The notes beneath the pieces are model-generated. The model had not been told where the DNA came from, ran no database searches, and was given only the letters and a program-made list of their open reading frames with translations. This document shows positions 1 to 9,011 of a stretch of 19,390 bases of DNA, piece after piece. The position numbers were made by a program, and so were the translations under genes. The stretch is from Syntrophales bacterium. GTDB lineage: Bacteria; Desulfobacterota; Syntrophia; Syntrophales; UBA8958. The stretch spans positions 1 to 19,390 of the forward strand of contig JALNVY010000016.1 in assembly GCA_023231165.1 (NCBI GenBank). Reading direction: 5' to 3'. How positions within the stretch are numbered: the stretch's first letter is position 1; every line of letters begins with the position of its first letter.

Positions 1-2988
1 AAAGCGGTAGTCCGTCCCCAGGGTAAGACCGCCGTTCTTAAAATCGTAGCCCCGCTGCTCCGCTGTATTTTTCTGGTCCCCCTGGACAATATTCCCTTTT
101 ACGAAGAAACCCCAGCGGGGATCTGGTTCCACGGGGATCATCCCCTGAAGATCATCGCTGTTACTGGCCAGGAGAAAGGGCTGCCGGGAACTGTTAGCGG
201 CAAGGAAGTCCATGTTCTCCAAGCCCTGAAAACTGAATCCCTGTGCACCCGCCCGCAAATCCCCAAGACGGGATGAGGTATTGCCGGCCTGAAAGGAGGC
301 TACCCCGGAGGTCATGTTGGTATAGGCCACACCGGCAATGGGAGACAACTGGTCAAAGGCGGCGGCCACTTGCGCATTCGTTGTCAGATTGTCGATCTTA
401 TCCAGGACTGTATCCAGGTCTCCGCTTGCCGAATTGACCAGCGGGTTCAGCATTTGAGATATGGCACGCTGATTTCCCGTCAATGAGGAAACCAAGTCGC
501 TGGCGGCATAATCGCGTTCCGTCAGCAGATAGACCTCCGTGGCCCGATCGTACTGGGGCTTGAAAAATAACGTCGGGGAAATTTTGTTGCCGAGGAGATT
601 GGCGAACCTCCCGGAAACACCCTCAGCCGCGGAAAGGATCGTCCCGAATACCGTCTTGTTGTGTGGAATCGAACTCCCCTGCCACAAGGTCTGCAGGGTG
701 CCATCCAGGGTCGCGGTTCCCTGGGCCTGCAACAGGCTGTTGCTCGTGGGCGTCACGACAGCAACCGTTAAGGTGCCGCCGCTGCCCTGGGCATAATCGG
801 CGGCCGGCGATGTTCCGAATTTTGTCAATGTCAGGGTTCCGACGCTGCCGTTCCCTGGCCTCACTGTGCCGTTGTTGTTCAGCGCTCCGATTTGCCCGGT
901 CCCGGACAGGATCGTCCCGGCGTTGACCTGCATAGTCCCCCCCAATTTGCCGTTGCCGCCGACATTGAACTGTCCCCCAAAAAGTTCATAGACACCGGAA
1001 AACGACGAACCGTCGCCGTTCAACGTCGTGATTCCGGAACCGGTCTGTTGAAATAATCCCGATCCCGCGAGAGTGCCGTCAATAGTTGATTCAAAGCCGT
1101 CCAGGTTGAACGTGCCGTTCACCGTCAGCTTGCCTTTTAGCAGCCGCAATCCGTCGCGGACAGAAAAGGATGATCCATTAGGGATTACATACTCCACGCC
1201 ATCCTTGGTTATGGAAAGGGATTCGGCATCAATCGTCCCGGTGAGGGTAGTCTCGCCTACGTTCTGGAGCTCCATCTTCCCCAGGTGAAAGAGCAGGCCG
1301 TACTGGAGCCAGGTGCCCGTATTATCTGCCGCCACGTCGACCATCTTTAAAGTCCAGGTCCCGTTTTTCTGCTCTCCCCAAAAAGCGTTCGTCAGAAAGG
1401 TCCAACCGAAATCGGCTACGTTGGCGTTGTCCTGATAAAGTTCGTTGGCGATGGTGACGCTCGTATCGTTGAAAAGACGGCTTTGCGTCCCGTCGGGAGA
1501 GATCAGATAGGCCCGGAGGTCGCCCCGGCGCGCATGGGAAAACTTGAGGTCCACCTCGACGCTTTCCAGGGGCAAGGACGGGTTGACGGTAAAGGTGACC
1601 GAACGGCCCGTAGTGGGGTCATTATCGGGAATGGCTTGATTGACGTTCGTCACAGGTATAGTCGTAGTTTGCTCTTTGGTAACATAAGCCACGTCGGCGA
1701 TCTTGTTTACGAATTTGTCGGCCTGGATGAGGCCGAAACCGTAGTTGGGGTTGAAATTCCTCGGCGTCGCAGCGGCATTCGTAACCCATTCTCCGTTGCC
1801 TCCTACACCGTAATCAACCTGATTTGTAACGGTAGGCAGGGAGAGGGCGTGCTTGGCCATACGGACCGTCATCAACGGATTCGCCTCCTTGCCCAGGGCC
1901 ATGATCCCCGATACCAGGGGGGCCGCGGAGGACGTCCCGCCGAAGGTGCTGGTGTAGTTGTAATTTGGAAATGTGTCTGCTGAGTCGCCGTTGGGATTCT
2001 TCGTCGGATCATAGGAGTTGTAACCGTAATTAGCATACATCCGGTCCGTGGTCGTAATAGACAGGTAACCGGAGGAGGACGAGGGGGCGGTGACAAAGAC
2101 ATTGGACCCGTAGCTACTGTAGCTCGCATACTTGCTGTCGCTGCCCAGGGCGGCGACGGTGATCACATAGGGCGAGGTGGTGCTGAAGTCCTTGTTGGCG
2201 TCTTCACAACTGGCCTCCTTCTTATCGTTATTCTTGTTGCGGGCGTTTCCTGCCGCAAATACATGGATCATGCCGTTATCAGAGGTCGCCTTCAAGATAT
2301 CCTTGAGCCGGTCTGTTCCCTCTTCAAAGGGGGTGTTGGACCCATAACTGTGGTTTTTGATGTGAATCTCCGGTTTAGATTCAATGGCTAAAGTGGTGCT
2401 GTTGAGGCCGCTCTTCCATAGGTAGGCATTATAATAATCATCCCAGGTTATCGCCGGATCTCCAACGAACGCGTTACCAAGACGAAGACGGAGGCCGGCA
2501 ATACTGGCGAATGGCGCGGCGCCAGTTCCGCCGATCGCGTTACCGCCCCGGGCGGCTGCGACTCCAGCAACGGCCGTGCCGTGATTGTCGCCGCCCTGGA
2601 CCGGTCCCTGGTCCTGGGCGGCCAAGGTCGGATCCTGGCTGAAATTCTTGCTGAGTCCGGGGAGATAATTGTCTTTCAGATCCTCATGAGTCCCCTCTAC
2701 ACCATCATCGACGATGCCGATGACAACACCGCGGCCTGTGTAACCGAGGCCGCCGCCGATATTCCAGGCATTTTTCAGGCCGGCGTCCTGACCTTTGTTG
2801 ACATCAGAAACAGGCGCCTTATTTTCCAGATGCCATTGGCCGGGAAAACCGGATGGATTATTGTATGTAAAATAGGGATCGTTTGTCTCGGTGGTTATAA
2901 ACGCCGCCCCTTGGGCACGGATGAGAGGTGCGGATAATATTAGCAGGAGGAGCGATAGCGCGGTGATAAACAAGTAAAGCTTCTTCAC
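1..2988 (-). CDS. Kexin-like S8 serine protease autotransporter (3' end outside window)
   Basis: The frame is open for 996 codons from a GTG at 2988 to the window edge, so the C-terminus is missing. The GTG has a GGAAGG Shine-Dalgarno six bases upstream. Residues 1-25 are a signal peptide (KK, long Leu-rich core, cleavage probably after IRA). A subtilase domain follows with the full triad: Asp94 in IVDDG, His136 in HGTAVAG, Ser353 in GTSSAAP, and oxyanion Asn248 in AAGN. The DDG form of the Asp motif is typical of kexin/furin proteases. Residues about 437-570 form a P/homoB domain (AIPDN, HARRGDL, LISPDGT, FWGE, GTWTLKMVD). Residues about 577-770 are Gly/Thr/Asn-rich passenger repeats (AGTILSGTGQIG, NNNGTVRPGN). 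A linker (about 805-930) and the first barrel strands (WGFFVKG, GGLTLGTDYRF) follow, as in type Va autotransporters. Inferred role: an outer-membrane-anchored or self-released protease. The substrate is unknown. Confidence 0.9.
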   Translation of the reverse strand, partial: MKKLYLFITALSLLLLILSAPLIRAQGAAFITTETNDPYFTYNNPSGFPGQWHLENKAPVSDVNKGQDAGLKNAWNIGGGLGYTGRGVVIGIVDDGVEGTHEDLKDNYLPGLSKNFSQDPTLAAQDQGPVQGGDNHGTAVAGVAAARGGNAIGGTGAAPFASIAGLRLRLGNAFVGDPAITWDDYYNAYLWKSGLNSTTLAIESKPEIHIKNHSYGSNTPFEEGTDRLKDILKATSDNGMIHVFAAGNARNKNNDKKEASCEDANKDFSTTSPYVITVAALGSDSKYASYSSYGSNVFVTAPSSSSGYLSITTTDRMYANYGYNSYDPTKNPNGDSADTFPNYNYTSTFGGTSSAAPLVSGIMALGKEANPLMTVRMAKHALSLPTVTNQVDYGVGGNGEWVTNAAATPRNFNPNYGFGLIQADKFVNKIADVAYVTKEQTTTIPVTNVNQAIPDNDPTTGRSVTFTVNPSLPLESVEVDLKFSHARRGDLRAYLISPDGTQSRLFNDTSVTIANELYQDNANVADFGWTFLTNAFWGEQKNGTWTLKMVDVAADNTGTWLQYGLLFHLGKMELQNVGETTLTGTIDAESLSITKDGVEYVIPNGSSFSVRDGLRLLKGKLTVNGTFNLDGFESTIDGTLAGSGLFQQTGSGITTLNGDGSSFSGVYELFGGQFNVGGNGKLGGTMQVNAGTILSGTGQIGALNNNGTVRPGNGSVGTLTLTKFGTSPAADYAQGSGGTLTVAVVTPTSNSLLQAQGTATLDGTLQTLWQGSSIPHNKTVFGTILSAAEGVSGRFANLLGNKISPTLFFKPQYDRATEVYLLTERDYAASDLVSSLTGNQRAISQMLNPLVNSASGDLDTVLDKIDNLTTNAQVAAAFDQLSPIAGVAYTNMTSGVASFQAGNTSSRLGDLRAGAQGFSFQGLENMDFLAANSSRQPFLLASNSDDLQGMIPVEPDPRWGFFVKGNIVQGDQKNTAEQRGYDFKNGGLTLGTDYRF

Positions 2989-3310
2989 AGTTAACCTTCC
3001 TAATTGAAGATATGACCAGATAAAATCGACGCTACATATACAACAGAAGGAGGAAAAAGGCAATCAAATGGCCTAAAATAAAGTTTCCGTCTGCACTACT
3101 CTTTCCTTGGTAAGGCTTTTCGAGGAGTGGATTTGATCTATTTACAAGGGATGAAAACAAAGGTATTATGCACCCTAACCGACAAGCATGGATACCCATA
3201 AATGAAAGAGGTGAAAGCCAATTTATTTTAACCCGCATGCATGAATATTGAGACTATCCGGATAGAGAAGAATTTGATTCTTAATCGCCACGGCTGCTGG
3301 GAGTGTATTT
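2989..3310. other. Divergent intergenic region, no gene seen
   Basis: This stretch separates the protease (leftward) from the MBL/cNMP gene (rightward). It holds the good rightward promoter listed separately. It also has a much weaker leftward candidate: TTGCCT at 3058-3063 and TATATG at 3035-3040 with a 17-base spacer, which would serve the protease. A perfect 12-bp palindrome (ctatccggatag, 3254-3265) lies in the 5' leader of the rightward gene and could be an operator, though one palindrome of this size may be chance. Short ORFs here have no ribosome-binding site or recognisable product. Confidence 0.5.
3141..3169 (+). promoter_or_regulatory. Sigma70-like promoter of the MBL/cNMP gene
   Basis: TTTACA (3141-3146) and TATTAT (3164-3169) are separated by exactly 17 bases, each one mismatch from consensus. 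Transcription would start near 3176, giving a leader of about 135 bases before the ATG at 3311. No other pair of this quality was seen in the intergenic region. Confidence 0.6.
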
Positions 3311-5494
3311 ATGACCAAGAAAATCATTAAAAATTTTGAGATTTTGGATCGGAGACCCTGCACTGCCTTGTGCAGGATCAAGGGAGATGTTGTTCTCTTT
3401 GGTGGATTTGCCGGATACCACCAAAACATCATTGAGGAAAATCTGCCCTGGCCCCAGGTATTGGTCCACGGAGATATGAATTCCTATGAGGATCGGGCTT
3501 TAAATCCTTTCGACTTCATATTTCTTTGCAGTTTGTTTAAAGGCGGGGGTTTTGATCTTACTGACATGTCGGTGAAAAAGAAGATTGCCCTGGTCGGTAC
3601 GGCGCCGGAATTAGAACGCACCCTTAAGGTAATAGAGTTAACCTTCCAAGGACCGGACAGGAATTTTTTTAAAAACGCCGGCGTTGAATCCAAGTGGCGA
3701 GACCAGTACTTAAAAGAAAAAAAGTATTTTTCCCTGAAAAATAAAAAGGGAAAGGCCATCCATCTGGGTCAAATGCTATCATGTCATGAACTTGGCAGCG
3801 CTTTGCCGAACAGATGGTCCGTGGAAAGAACAAAAAACATGTTCTTTATGATCCGTGATCTTGAAACCGGCGAATGCCAGGAACTGGATGTTTCACCAAA
3901 TGAAAATGAAACGATAAAACCCGTATGGGATATCCCTCCTTATTACGGTGGATTTCCCGCTGCCCTTGCCTTTTCCCTCCAGGTGCTGGGATACGGATCG
4001 CCGTTTCAGTCAAAAGGCCCTACCACCTGCATGGTTCTCCGCCTGAATGGTCTTGCCGTATTGGTTGATTGCTGCCCTTTTTGGGATTTACTGGCCGTGA
4101 AGACAGGAGTCAGTATCGCGGAGATTGACGCGCTGATTCTTACCCATTGCCATGAAGATCATATGGGAGGCCTGCTGAAGCTCATCCGCAGGGGAAGAAA
4201 AGTTAGAATATATACTGCCAAAGATATTTTCCAGATGATGCTATTCATTTTATCGTGGCAGCTCGATTTATCGACAGATGTAATCAAACAATACTTTGAC
4301 TTTCATCCCGTGGCGATAGAGAAATGGACGACTATCTCCGGAATCAACTTTTTCTTTCAATATACATCCCATCCCATACCCTGTATCGCCGTCAAGGCCC
4401 GGAAAAAACACTGTAGTGGACTGCCGGCCGAGGTTCAGATAACTTCCGATACCGTGGGTATGGCCTGTGCCCAGAATATGCTCGCCCAGGGGGTGATTTC
4501 CGACCATCGATATAACCAAATCATGAATGTTTTTAAAGGCGACGTTACGATCGCGGATGGAGGAGAGGCTGGTTTACATCCGGCGCTTCAGGACTTCATG
4601 GGGCATGACGTCAGGGCTACTTTTTTTGGCCATCGGCAAAACGAAGCGACTAATGTACCCCTTCATTTCTCTTTTGTGGAACCCTACCATCTTTTCCCCT
4701 TTGAAAATCTCAGCATCGCATCTATCATCAGCCGGGCGATAGACAGTTTTTTGAAACCATTTCCAAATATTGATGCGGGACGTTGGGCGCAAATATTGAG
4801 GGAAGCGGCTATTTACCGCCCTATAGCCACAGGGCAGTTGATTCTACAGGAAAGGATGGAAGAATCTGAATTCATGTTTATTATCGGCTTTGGTCTTTTT
4901 TCAGTAATTACCAACAATCAGGAAGTCGCCGTCCTGCATTCGGGCAACTTCTTCGGGGAAAATGTTTTTGTTTCGGGCAATAAAAAGAGGACTGCCCATG
5001 TAAAGTCGTTAACTTATGGCATCGTTATTGGGCTCAACGCTGACGTCATTAATGAATTTTTAAACGACAATCCGGAAGTGAAAAATCGTTTTTGCCACCT
5101 GGCGGAAGTGCGGGAATTGCTGAGTCGCACGATGATCTTTGGACAATTAGATGCAGTGGAAAAAACAAATCTTGCCCTATCTCTTAATAAGATTCAATTA
5201 CATGCCGGAGATTACCTCATAAAAAAAGGAGAAACAGAGGACTGCGGATATGTGTTATCCCATGGTGCATTGGAGATACCCGGTACCGAAACTGTTTTTA
5301 CTCCCCCAGCTTTGGTAGGCGAATTTGCCGCCGCTGGTTTTACCGAACGCCGCACCGCTGATATCAGGGCTACAGAAGATTTTACGGTAGTATATGAAAT
5401 AACACGCAATGATATCAAACGTTTAATGCAATCTAATCCTGATATTGAAATAAAGCTTAAGGAACTGGCCCGCTCCCGAGGCCTCAAGATATGA
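3311..5494 (+). CDS. MBL-fold metallohydrolase with tandem cyclic-nucleotide-binding domains
   Basis: The protein has 727 residues. ATG 3311 has GGGAG seven bases upstream. Residues 1-220 are not recognised. The MBL fold follows, with H279-C-H281-E-D283-H284 (HxHxDH) and likely further metal ligands His354, Asp380 (in TSDT) and His441 (in FFGHRQ), so the dinuclear site looks intact. Two cNMP-binding domains follow, about 490-602 and 603-722. Each keeps a phosphate-binding cassette: G549-E550 with R560-T-A, and G670-E671 with R681-T-A. There is no signal peptide or membrane segment, so it is probably cytoplasmic. Inferred role: a hydrolase gated by cAMP, cGMP or another nucleotide. The substrate cannot be told from sequence. 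It is followed by htpG after 80 bases, which has its own promoter-like sequence. Confidence 0.85.
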   Translation: MTKKIIKNFEILDRRPCTALCRIKGDVVLFGGFAGYHQNIIEENLPWPQVLVHGDMNSYEDRALNPFDFIFLCSLFKGGGFDLTDMSVKKKIALVGTAPELERTLKVIELTFQGPDRNFFKNAGVESKWRDQYLKEKKYFSLKNKKGKAIHLGQMLSCHELGSALPNRWSVERTKNMFFMIRDLETGECQELDVSPNENETIKPVWDIPPYYGGFPAALAFSLQVLGYGSPFQSKGPTTCMVLRLNGLAVLVDCCPFWDLLAVKTGVSIAEIDALILTHCHEDHMGGLLKLIRRGRKVRIYTAKDIFQMMLFILSWQLDLSTDVIKQYFDFHPVAIEKWTTISGINFFFQYTSHPIPCIAVKARKKHCSGLPAEVQITSDTVGMACAQNMLAQGVISDHRYNQIMNVFKGDVTIADGGEAGLHPALQDFMGHDVRATFFGHRQNEATNVPLHFSFVEPYHLFPFENLSIASIISRAIDSFLKPFPNIDAGRWAQILREAAIYRPIATGQLILQERMEESEFMFIIGFGLFSVITNNQEVAVLHSGNFFGENVFVSGNKKRTAHVKSLTYGIVIGLNADVINEFLNDNPEVKNRFCHLAEVRELLSRTMIFGQLDAVEKTNLALSLNKIQLHAGDYLIKKGETEDCGYVLSHGALEIPGTETVFTPPALVGEFAAAGFTERRTADIRATEDFTVVYEITRNDIKRLMQSNPDIEIKLKELARSRGLKI

Positions 5495-5498
5495 CGGC

Positions 5499-5526
5499 TT
5501 GACATTTCAAAATTCGTTGTCATCAT
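5499..5526 (+). promoter_or_regulatory. Candidate htpG promoter
   Basis: A perfect TTGACA (5499-5504) lies just after the upstream stop codon. The best -10 at legal spacing is CATCAT (5521-5526, 16-base spacer, four of six matches). CTTGACA also resembles a heat-shock sigma32 -35, but the matching -10 is poor. A second -10-like TATACA (5542-5547) has only an off-spaced TTGTCA. No CIRCE-type inverted repeat was seen. Confidence 0.35.
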
Positions 5527-5574
5527 AGCGCCACTCGATCGTATACAATAAACAGCACAGAAAAGGAGCCGGTT

Positions 5575-7497
5575 ATGGAAGCAAAGAAGGAAACACGCCA
5601 ATTCAAAACAGAAGTTCAGCAACTCATGAGCATCATCATCAACTCTCTATATTCCCACCGGGAGATATTTTTGCGGGAATTGATCTCAAATTCCTCAGAT
5701 GCCATCGACAAATTGAGATTCAAAGCCCAGACTCAATCTGACATTCTGGGTACGGATACAGAGTTCAAAATCAGAATAGTTCCCAATAAAAAGAAAAGAA
5801 CTCTTGAAATATCGGATAATGGGATCGGTATGACCTACGACGAGGTGGTGGAAAATATCGGCACCATCGCCAAGAGTGGAACGGCCGGTTTCCTGGAAGC
5901 GGCCACTGCTTTAAACAAACCGGATATGCTGACGCCGGAATTGATTGGCCAGTTCGGGGTCGGTTTTTACAGTGCTTTCATCGTCGCAAATCGGGTTTCC
6001 CTCATCACGAAAGCTGCCGGAAGTGACAAGGCAACAAAGTGGGAATCAACGGGAGACGGTTCATACACCGTCGAAGAGATAGACAAGGAGACCCGTGGCA
6101 CAACCATCATTTTGTCACTTAAAAAAACAGGAAAGGATGAACAGGACTTTACCGATGAATGGACTATCCGCAACATCATCAAGAAACACTCCGATTTTGT
6201 GGCTTACCCCATTCTCATGGACGTTGAGAAAACAGAACCAGTCCTCGATAAAGACGGGAAACCGGATGGAAACAAGACGATAAAAGTCGTCCGGGAAGAA
6301 ACGCTCAATTCCATGAAAGCAATCTGGACAAAAGATAAGAAGGACGTCTCGGAAGAGGAATACAATGAATTTTACCGCCACATCGCCCATGATTGGAATG
6401 AACCTCTTACCCACCTCCATGTAAAGCTGGAAGGGACGACAGAATACAGCGCCTTACTGTACATTCCGTCCAGACCCCCCTTCGATTTGTTCCAGAGCGA
6501 GCAGAAACACGGGATTCAACTCTACAGCAAGCGCGTCTTCATCATGGGAAACTGTAAGGAACTTATGCCTCCTTATCTTGCTTTTATCAAAGGCGTTGTT
6601 GATGCCCCTGATCTCAATTTGAACGTCAGCCGCGAAATTCTCCAACAGGATGCCCTCGTAAAGAACATCCAAAAAAACCTCGTGAAGAAGATTTTAAGTC
6701 TTTTAGGGGATCTTGATAAAAATAAGTATGAACAATTCTTCAAGGAGTTTGGTTCCATATTCAAAGCGGGCCTCTCCATGGATTACGATAATCGCGGCAA
6801 GATCGCAGATCTCCTCCGTTACAAGACAACCAAATCCGATGGCGCCTTCATCTCTCTGAAGGACTATGTCAACCGTATGCGGACGGATCAAGAGGCCATT
6901 TACTATATCACCGGAGAAAATCTTTCTGCCCTTCTCAATAGCCCTCACCTTGAACGGCTAAAGGACAAAGACTACGAGGTACTGCTCATGACAGACCCAA
7001 TGGATGAATGGGTCTTGCGGGACTTGCATGAGTACGAGAAAAAAACCTTCAAAAGTGCCGAAAAGGGAGATCTCGATTTCGAGAAGATCGACGACAATAG
7101 AAAAGATGAATATCATGCCCTTTTTGATTTCATAAAAACATCTTTAGATGAGAGGGTTAAAGAGGTTAAACCGTCTACCCATCTAAAGGATTCTGTCGCC
7201 TGTCTTTCCGGCGACCCCAACGACATGAGCGCCTACATGGAAAAGGTTCTTAGAGCTACCGGCCAGGAAACGCCGCAAGTTAAGAGAGTCCTCGAACTAA
7301 ACATGGATCACCCCCTCCTCGCCAAGATCAAAACGATCTACGAGAGTGATAAGGATTCTTCCGTCCTGAAGGATTACAGCGACTTATTGTTTGATATGGC
7401 GGTCATATCAGGGGGAGGCAAACTCGACAATCCATCCCGATTCAGCAAAACGATCGGTGACCTGATGGCGAAAGGTCTTGCCGAAGCTCCATTTTGA
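5575..7497 (+). CDS. htpG: Molecular chaperone HtpG (Hsp90 family)
   Basis: Cytosolic ATP-dependent Hsp90 chaperone that acts as a homodimer in late folding and protein quality control. The protein has 640 residues, the normal bacterial length. The start has AAGGAG six bases upstream. The N-terminal GHKL ATPase domain shows LREL (catalytic Glu35), NSSDAIDK (Asn39 for Mg), EISDNGIGM, GTIAKSGT and the lid GQFGVGFYSAF. The middle domain has FDLFQSEQKHGIQLY, KRVFIMGN and LNLNVSREILQQD, including the conserved Arg in NVSRE. The C-terminal dimerisation region is complete and there is no MEEVD tail, as expected in bacteria. The hexokinase gene starts 107 bases downstream with no clear terminator between, so readthrough is possible. 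Confidence 0.98.
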   Translation: MEAKKETRQFKTEVQQLMSIIINSLYSHREIFLRELISNSSDAIDKLRFKAQTQSDILGTDTEFKIRIVPNKKKRTLEISDNGIGMTYDEVVENIGTIAKSGTAGFLEAATALNKPDMLTPELIGQFGVGFYSAFIVANRVSLITKAAGSDKATKWESTGDGSYTVEEIDKETRGTTIILSLKKTGKDEQDFTDEWTIRNIIKKHSDFVAYPILMDVEKTEPVLDKDGKPDGNKTIKVVREETLNSMKAIWTKDKKDVSEEEYNEFYRHIAHDWNEPLTHLHVKLEGTTEYSALLYIPSRPPFDLFQSEQKHGIQLYSKRVFIMGNCKELMPPYLAFIKGVVDAPDLNLNVSREILQQDALVKNIQKNLVKKILSLLGDLDKNKYEQFFKEFGSIFKAGLSMDYDNRGKIADLLRYKTTKSDGAFISLKDYVNRMRTDQEAIYYITGENLSALLNSPHLERLKDKDYEVLLMTDPMDEWVLRDLHEYEKKTFKSAEKGDLDFEKIDDNRKDEYHALFDFIKTSLDERVKEVKPSTHLKDSVACLSGDPNDMSAYMEKVLRATGQETPQVKRVLELNMDHPLLAKIKTIYESDKDSSVLKDYSDLLFDMAVISGGGKLDNPSRFSKTIGDLMAKGLAEAPF

Positions 7498-7604
7498 TTT
7501 TCCCTCTACAGGAAAATGCCGGCATGAAGCACCTGTTATCGGTAAAACGTCGCCCTTAAAGAAAATGTCTGATTCCAACCAACTCTTCGCAAAGGGATGG
7601 GGAC

Positions 7605-8945
7605 ATGAACAAAGATTCCGCAAATATGCTTGATCATTTTCTTTCTCATCTTGAAAGCGTCTTTTCCATCAGCCTTCGCGATGCTCAGGAAATCATCAGG
7701 AATTTTCATCAGGAAATGCGCTATGGACTGGCAGGGGGGAAAAGTTCTCTCAAAATGATTCCCTCTTTTGTTGGCCGTCCAAAAGGAGCAGAAAAAGGGA
7801 AATTTCTCGCCCTCGATCTTGGTGGAACGAACATCAGGGTCCTGGCGGTGGAGCTTGATGGAAACGGAAACGCCGCGCTTGCAGCGGTCAGCAAATTTGC
7901 CATTCCCCAGGATGTGATGTCCGGGACGGACGGTAAACTCTTTGATTTTATTGCTGATTGTATTAAATTATTTTTCAAGGAAAATAATATCGGCACACAA
8001 CAGGCGTATGATCTTGCCTTTACCTTCTCCTTCCCCGTTGAACAAAGTTCTATTGCCTCTGGAAAACTCATTGGATGGACAAAAGGGTTTACCGCCGGCG
8101 GCGTGGAGGGCGAAGATGTTGTGGCGTTGCTCTCGGAAGCGTTGAGGCGCAAGGGAACAGGATTTATCCATGTGGCGGCATTGGCGAATGATACGGTTGG
8201 GACGCTTGTGGCCAAAAGCTATGCTGATCCCTCCTGTGATATGGGCGTGATCCTCGGCACGGGGACAAACGCCTGCTACCCGGAAAAGATCGCCCATATC
8301 CTGAAGTGTCCGGGGCTTGGGGCTTCCGGAGAGATGATCGTCAATATGGAGTGGGGAGGCTTCAGTCAGCTCAAGACGAATATTTACGATCATCTTCTGG
8401 ATCGCGCCTCTCTTAATCCCGGCAAACAGCTGTTTGAAAAGATGGTCTCGGGGATGTACTTAGGCGAGATCTCAAGACTGGTGATTGTTGAGATGATGGA
8501 GCGGGGGCTGCTTTTTAGGGGGACAAGTCTGTCCGCCTTTTCAAAGGGATATGCCCTGACCACGGAGCATCTTTCGATGACGGCCCAAGGCACTGACTTC
8601 TTTGCCGCCTTTGGTCTCAGAGATGTCACAACAGCGGATAGGCAGACCATCCAGGAAATCTGCCGCATCGTTTCGACCAGATCTGCTAAATTAGCCGGAG
8701 CGGCGATTGCCGCTGTCGTCGCCTGGATGGATGAAAAAATTGAATCGGATCATACCATTGCGATCGATGGTTCCCTCTTTGAAAAATATCCCGGATTTCA
8801 AGGTTACATGAAAGACATCCTTAACGATCTGTTCGGAGCTCGCAGTGCGAGGATAAAACTCGAACTTGCCAAGGATGGATCAGGAATTGGCGCCGCGATT
8901 ATCGGCGCTGTGGCGGCTTTTGCCCGGGACGGAGGGGGTGGTTAA
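7605..8945 (+). CDS. Eukaryotic-type hexokinase
   Basis: ATP-dependent hexose kinase of the eukaryotic hexokinase family, which would make glucose-6-phosphate for glycolysis. It is not of the Glk or ROK types usual in bacteria. The 446 residues match a single hexokinase unit. Visible motifs in order: phosphate-1 LDLGGTNIRV (70-79), sugar-binding FSFP (141-144) and GWTKGF (157-162, with T159 and K160), catalytic Asp196 in NDTVGT, phosphate-2 GVILGTGTNACY (214-225), glucose-binding NMEWGGF (247-253), and near the C-terminus IDGSLFEKYP of the adenosine region. All key residues are present, so it should be active. The start has AAGGGA about seven bases upstream. Sugar specificity cannot be read from the sequence. 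It converges on rarA with a 66-base gap and no convincing terminator. Confidence 0.93.
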   Translation: MNKDSANMLDHFLSHLESVFSISLRDAQEIIRNFHQEMRYGLAGGKSSLKMIPSFVGRPKGAEKGKFLALDLGGTNIRVLAVELDGNGNAALAAVSKFAIPQDVMSGTDGKLFDFIADCIKLFFKENNIGTQQAYDLAFTFSFPVEQSSIASGKLIGWTKGFTAGGVEGEDVVALLSEALRRKGTGFIHVAALANDTVGTLVAKSYADPSCDMGVILGTGTNACYPEKIAHILKCPGLGASGEMIVNMEWGGFSQLKTNIYDHLLDRASLNPGKQLFEKMVSGMYLGEISRLVIVEMMERGLLFRGTSLSAFSKGYALTTEHLSMTAQGTDFFAAFGLRDVTTADRQTIQEICRIVSTRSAKLAGAAIAAVVAWMDEKIESDHTIAIDGSLFEKYPGFQGYMKDILNDLFGARSARIKLELAKDGSGIGAAIIGAVAAFARDGGGG

Positions 8946-9011
8946 GTTAATGATACCTCTTACCGATTGACGGCGCAAGTCCGGCATGACATGCGGAATT
9001 ATGGGAAGATT

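Noticed and set aside
1483..1983. 166-residue rightward ORF opposite the autotransporter protease
   Set aside because: The opposite frame encodes a continuous protease with complete catalytic and P-domain motifs; this ORF has no recognisable domain and is a shadow.
8946..9011. Possible bidirectional terminator between hexokinase and rarA
   Set aside because: The only symmetric sequence (gcatgacatgc) would leave a one-base loop and has no T-run.
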